From Ramlibacter sp. (GTDB lineage: Bacteria; Pseudomonadota; Gammaproteobacteria; Burkholderiales; Burkholderiaceae_C), in assembly GCA_029237735.1 (NCBI GenBank), contig JAQZBU010000070.1, positions 1 through 34,914 on the forward strand: 34,914 nucleotides of DNA, given 5' to 3'. The notes beneath the pieces were generated by a model, which saw only the letters and a list, made by a program, of their open reading frames with translations, was not told where the DNA came from and ran no database searches. Positions 30,782 through 34,914 of the stretch are shown one piece after another; position 1 is the stretch's first letter, and every line of letters starts with the position of its first letter. The translations under genes and the position numbers were made by a program.

Positions 30782-30829
30782 GGGCCTGTCCCGCGCCGGC
30801 GATAGAGTTGCGTGCGCCACCCTGTCGCC

Positions 30830-32425
30830 ATGAACACCGATCCTTCCGCCCCTTTGCCCGACCGGGTGCCCGTGCTCATCGCGGGCGGCGGGCCCGTCGG
30901 CCTCATGCTATGCGCGCTGCTCGCGCGCCACGGCGTGGCCAGCCTCGTCATCGAAGCCGACGAAGGTTATTGCTCCGGCAGCCGCGCCATCTGCATTTCG
31001 CGGCGTTCGCAGGAGATCATGGCCTGGGCCGGCGCCGATGAGCCGCTGGTCGCCACCGGGCTGCCCTGGACGGGGGGCCGCAGCTTCTGGCGCGACACCG
31101 AAGTGCTCCACTTCCAGATGCCCAGCGAGCCGACGCAGCGGTTCGCGCCGATGCTCAACATCCAGCAGTACTACATCGAGCAGTTCGCGCACGAGGCTGC
31201 GCAGCGGGCTCCCCAGCTCGCGCAGGTGCGATGGGGCTGCCGCGTGGCGGCGGTGCGCCAATCCGCGGATTCCGTCCTGGCCGAAGTGGAGACGCCCCAG
31301 GGCCGGCAGTCGGTGCAGGCGGATTGGCTCGTGGCCTGCGACGGCGGGCGCAGCACGGTGCGCGAGCAGCTCGGTTTGCAGCTGGAGGGCACGCAGTACG
31401 AAGGGCGCTATGTCATCGTCGATATCGTGCAGAAGACGATGCGGCCGGTGGAGCGCCTCGCGTGGTTCGATCCACCGTCCAACCCGGGCTCCACCATCCT
31501 CATGCACCGCCAGCCCGGCGACGTCTGGCGCATCGACTATCAGATACGCGACGACGAAGACCCGGCCGAGGCGGTGAAGCCCGAGAACGTGCTGCCGCGC
31601 GTGCGCAGCCATCTAGCCATGATCGGCGAGGACGAGCCCTGGGAGCCGCTGTGGATCTCGATCTACAACGCCAAGTGCCTGACGCTGCCCGACTACCGTC
31701 ACGGCCGCGTGTTCTTCGCCGGGGACGCCGCGCACCTCGTGCCGATCTTCGGCGTACGGGGCTTGAACTCCGGCCTCGATGATGCGGGCAACCTGGCGTG
31801 GAAGCTGGCGCGTGTGATCGATGGCCAGGCCAGCGACGCGCTGCTGGATTCCTACACCGTCGAACGCCTGCATGCAGCGCGCGAGAACATCGCCTATGGT
31901 GCCAAAAGCACCGAGTTCATGGCGCCGCCCAACTTTGCCTTCAAGCTGATGCGCGAGGCGACGCTGCGGCTGGCGGTGGTGGACGCGAAAGTGAGGTCCC
32001 TCATCAACCCGCGCCAGTCGGCGCCCATCGCTTATGTGGGCTCGCCGCTCAACGCAGCGGAGCAGGGCGGGTGGGCCGACGACCTTGCCGCGCCGGGCCG
32101 GCCCGCGCCCGAGGCGCTGTTACAAGGGTCGCATGGCAACTTTCACCTGACGCGCGCTTTCGGCAAGGATTTCGTGTGTGTTGTATTCGCGGACGGCGCA
32201 TTGCCGGGCGCCGTGAAGGAATTGGCAGACCACGGTATCGCGGTGCTGGACATTCCGCCCGAGGCTGATAGCCTTGGTCAGGCCCGCCAACGCTATGGAT
32301 TGCCCGGCGCACAGGCCCAGGGCCTGGTGCTCGTGCGGCCGGACGGTTACGTGATGGGGCGATGGCACGGGCTGGATCCTTCGGGGCTGCTTGCCGAATT
32401 CAACAAGAGAGAACTTGCCGCATGA
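30830..32425 (+). CDS. FAD-dependent aromatic monooxygenase (class A flavoprotein hydroxylase)
   Basis: 531 residues. FAD-binding motifs: IAGGGPVGLMLCALLARHGV (GxGxxG), DG motif VACDGGRSTVREQLG, and GD motif FFAGDAAHLVPIFGVRGLNS followed by GLDDAGNLAWKL. The C-terminal ~110 residues form the thioredoxin-like domain of phenol-hydroxylase/MhpA-type enzymes, ending LVLVRPDGYVMGRW. It probably hydroxylates an aromatic ring with NAD(P)H and oxygen; the substrate is unknown. The stop overlaps the start of a 66-residue gene (ATGA), implying coupling. The chosen start MNTDPSAPLPDR lacks a strong ribosome site; an upstream non-ATG start is possible. Confidence 0.92.
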   Translation: MNTDPSAPLPDRVPVLIAGGGPVGLMLCALLARHGVASLVIEADEGYCSGSRAICISRRSQEIMAWAGADEPLVATGLPWTGGRSFWRDTEVLHFQMPSEPTQRFAPMLNIQQYYIEQFAHEAAQRAPQLAQVRWGCRVAAVRQSADSVLAEVETPQGRQSVQADWLVACDGGRSTVREQLGLQLEGTQYEGRYVIVDIVQKTMRPVERLAWFDPPSNPGSTILMHRQPGDVWRIDYQIRDDEDPAEAVKPENVLPRVRSHLAMIGEDEPWEPLWISIYNAKCLTLPDYRHGRVFFAGDAAHLVPIFGVRGLNSGLDDAGNLAWKLARVIDGQASDALLDSYTVERLHAARENIAYGAKSTEFMAPPNFAFKLMREATLRLAVVDAKVRSLINPRQSAPIAYVGSPLNAAEQGGWADDLAAPGRPAPEALLQGSHGNFHLTRAFGKDFVCVVFADGALPGAVKELADHGIAVLDIPPEADSLGQARQRYGLPGAQAQGLVLVRPDGYVMGRWHGLDPSGLLAEFNKRELAA

Positions 32426-32622
32426 CCGACGACGACCTTGACCGCAGCTATTCGGCGCTTTGCCAGTCACTCGCCAGCGTGGGGGAGAGCAAATCCGAAC
32501 TGTTCCTGTCGATGGTGTGCCTGTCGCTCATGGCCCGCTACGAGCGGGCCGATGACGTGCTCACGCTCATCGACCACGTGCATGCACAGTGCGCCGCCGA
32601 GGTGGAGGCGGGCGGAGCCTGA
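32422..32622 (+). CDS. Small helical protein coupled to the monooxygenase, 66 residues
   Basis: MTDDDLDRSYSALCQSLASV is followed by a predicted helical region (KSELFLSMVCLSLMARYERA, DDVLTLIDHVHAQCAAEVEA). The ATG overlaps the monooxygenase stop (ATGA), which strongly supports translation and a shared role. It resembles small DUF2783-type proteins found beside FAD hydroxylases, but this family name is from memory and needs a search. The function could be an accessory or stabilising partner (inference). Confidence 0.75.
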   Translation: MTDDDLDRSYSALCQSLASVGESKSELFLSMVCLSLMARYERADDVLTLIDHVHAQCAAEVEAGGA

Positions 32623-32710
32623 GCCTTCCTGATTGACGGGGGTCAAGGCGGGCCCTGCATGGCGGCCTACAACCTAAGGGACGGCCGTTGCGCCGCAGAA
32701 GGACTGCCCC

Positions 32711-33267
32711 ATGAAGAACTTCATGCCATTGGCCGTGCTGGCACTGGCACTGGCCATGCTCCCCGTCGCCGCGCAGGCGCAACCCCAACAGGCAACCACC
32801 AGCAAGCGCGTGAACCTGCGCGCTGGACCGGCGCGCGACTTCCCTCTGGTGGCGGTGCTTCCCGCCGGGTTGGTGGTGTCCGTCCAGGGCTGCCTGCCCG
32901 AATACACGTGGTGCGACGTGATCGCGGGCTACCAGCGCGGCTGGGTCAAGGGCGTTACGGCCCGTTGCCCAACTACGCTCCCATCATCGGCCTCGTGGTC
33001 CTGGGCTTCATGCTCGATGATTACTGGGGCCATCACTATGTCGATCGGCCGTGGTACCGCGAACGGCACCGTTGGGAAGGCCGCGCGTACCCCGCGCCTG
33101 TGCCTGCGCCCCGGGTGCGTCCGCGTCCGGCCGCGCCGGGCGTCGTGCCCGGTCCGGCGCCGAGGCCGGTTCCCGCGCCCGCGCCGCGGATGCGTGGGGA
33201 TCACAGGGATTCCGGGGATCGTGGGGATCACGGGAATCGTGCGGAGCGCCAACACGACAAGCGCTGA
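32711..33267 (+). pseudogene. Exported SH3-domain protein interrupted by a one-base frameshift
   Basis: The frame from 32711 has a signal peptide (MKNFMPLAVLALALAMLPVA, cleavage near AQAQ) and a bacterial SH3 domain (RVNLRAGPARDFPLVAVLPA, then LVVSVQGCLPEYTWCDV, GYQRGWVK). After WVK (about 32950) homology moves to another frame: YGPLPNYAPIIGLVVLGFML, DDYWGHHYVDRPWYRERHRW and a Pro/Arg-rich tail to the stop at 33267, the usual C-terminus of this Burkholderiales family. Restoring one G in the GGG run 32950-32952 gives continuous WVKGRYGPLP. So this is either a recent pseudogene or a sequencing error; in the original frame translation would continue to 33316 with an unrelated tail. Confidence 0.75.
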
Positions 33268-33296
33268 GCGCGCGGCAATACCCATGAGGGTGGCAC

Positions 33297-33335
33297 TTCG
33301 GGGGGTTAACTCGTAAAATCACGGGTTCCCCCGAA
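33297..33335. promoter_or_regulatory. Leader hairpin and promoter of ygiQ
   Basis: TTCGGGGG (33297-33304) pairs perfectly with CCCCCGAA (33328-33335); AAC/GTT extends the stem inside. Within the loop TAAAAT (33314-33319) is a possible -10 box for ygiQ, so the DNA palindrome surrounds the promoter. The hairpin ends 7 bp before the ATG at 33343. It might alternatively end transcription of the SH3 gene, but no U-run follows. Confidence 0.35.
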
Positions 33336-33342
33336 AGCCCTG

Positions 33343-34914
<1,572 letters not shown>

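Noticed and set aside
32945..32956. Programmed frameshift in the SH3 gene
   Set aside because: No canonical slippery sequence or downstream pseudoknot was seen; a lost G in a short run explains it more simply.

Overview
The window is 34.9 kb of GC-rich, gene-dense chromosomal DNA from a betaproteobacterium. Gene content points to Burkholderiales, most likely Comamonadaceae (Ramlibacter/Variovorax-like): a Bug/TctC receptor with TctB and TctA, a fatty-acid oxidation block, DUF2059/DUF2231/DUF924/DUF3606 proteins, and an ArsR-VOC-SRPBCC operon. The assignment is inference from gene families; no rRNA, tRNA, phage, integrase, IS element or CRISPR array was seen.

Layout. 1-6316 (minus): thiolase, trifunctional-type enoyl-CoA hydratase/3-hydroxyacyl-CoA dehydrogenase, aldehyde dehydrogenase, SDR reductase and a MarR-GNAT regulator cut by the left edge, together a beta-oxidation/aromatic side-chain catabolic cluster. 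6489-8773: an NAD-dependent epimerase-like reductase divergent from an acyl-CoA dehydrogenase. 8788-9592 (minus): a MazEF/ChpSB-type toxin-antitoxin pair and a 50-residue protein. 9708-11488 (plus): strong promoter, palindromic operator, two VOC genes, ArsR regulator, SRPBCC protein. 11492-15837: DUF2231 membrane protein, STAS-like protein, a candidate minus-strand small RNA, an FtsH-like AAA protease broken by deletion and frameshift, DUF3606 and DUF2059 proteins. 15856-18764: an RsgA GTPase with an unusual structured leader, a calcium-repeat lipoprotein, secreted and disordered small proteins. 18889-23152: exonuclease III, a ThDP 2-keto-acid decarboxylase, a glutathione transferase-like protein, DUF924 and a Gln/Gly/Ser-rich disordered protein. 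23404-27307: a complete tripartite tricarboxylate transporter operon behind a GntR-type palindrome, and a convergent EamA exporter. 27431-30458 (minus): a translationally coupled operon of a degenerate crotonase, an Ldh-family dehydrogenase and an alpha/beta-hydrolase-LuxR fusion regulator. 30578-34914 (plus): a small disordered protein, FAD monooxygenase plus coupled 66-residue partner, a frameshifted SH3 protein, and YgiQ-type radical SAM protein running off the right edge.

Most notable: (i) a two-hairpin repeat found once in front of the hydratase/dehydrogenase gene and once, in opposite orientation, inside the ygiQ reading frame, where it adds about 26 residues; (ii) mutually exclusive inverted repeats plus a tiny leader ORF before rsgA; (iii) a minus-strand terminator with no gene in front of it, suggesting a small RNA; (iv) a recurring TCCTACA motif upstream of small disordered or stress-type genes, in three places followed 21 bp later by a TA-rich hexamer; (v) an operon whose crotonase lacks both catalytic glutamates. 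Two genes (ftsH-like, SH3) are interrupted at short G or C runs, so sequencing error must be excluded before calling them dead.
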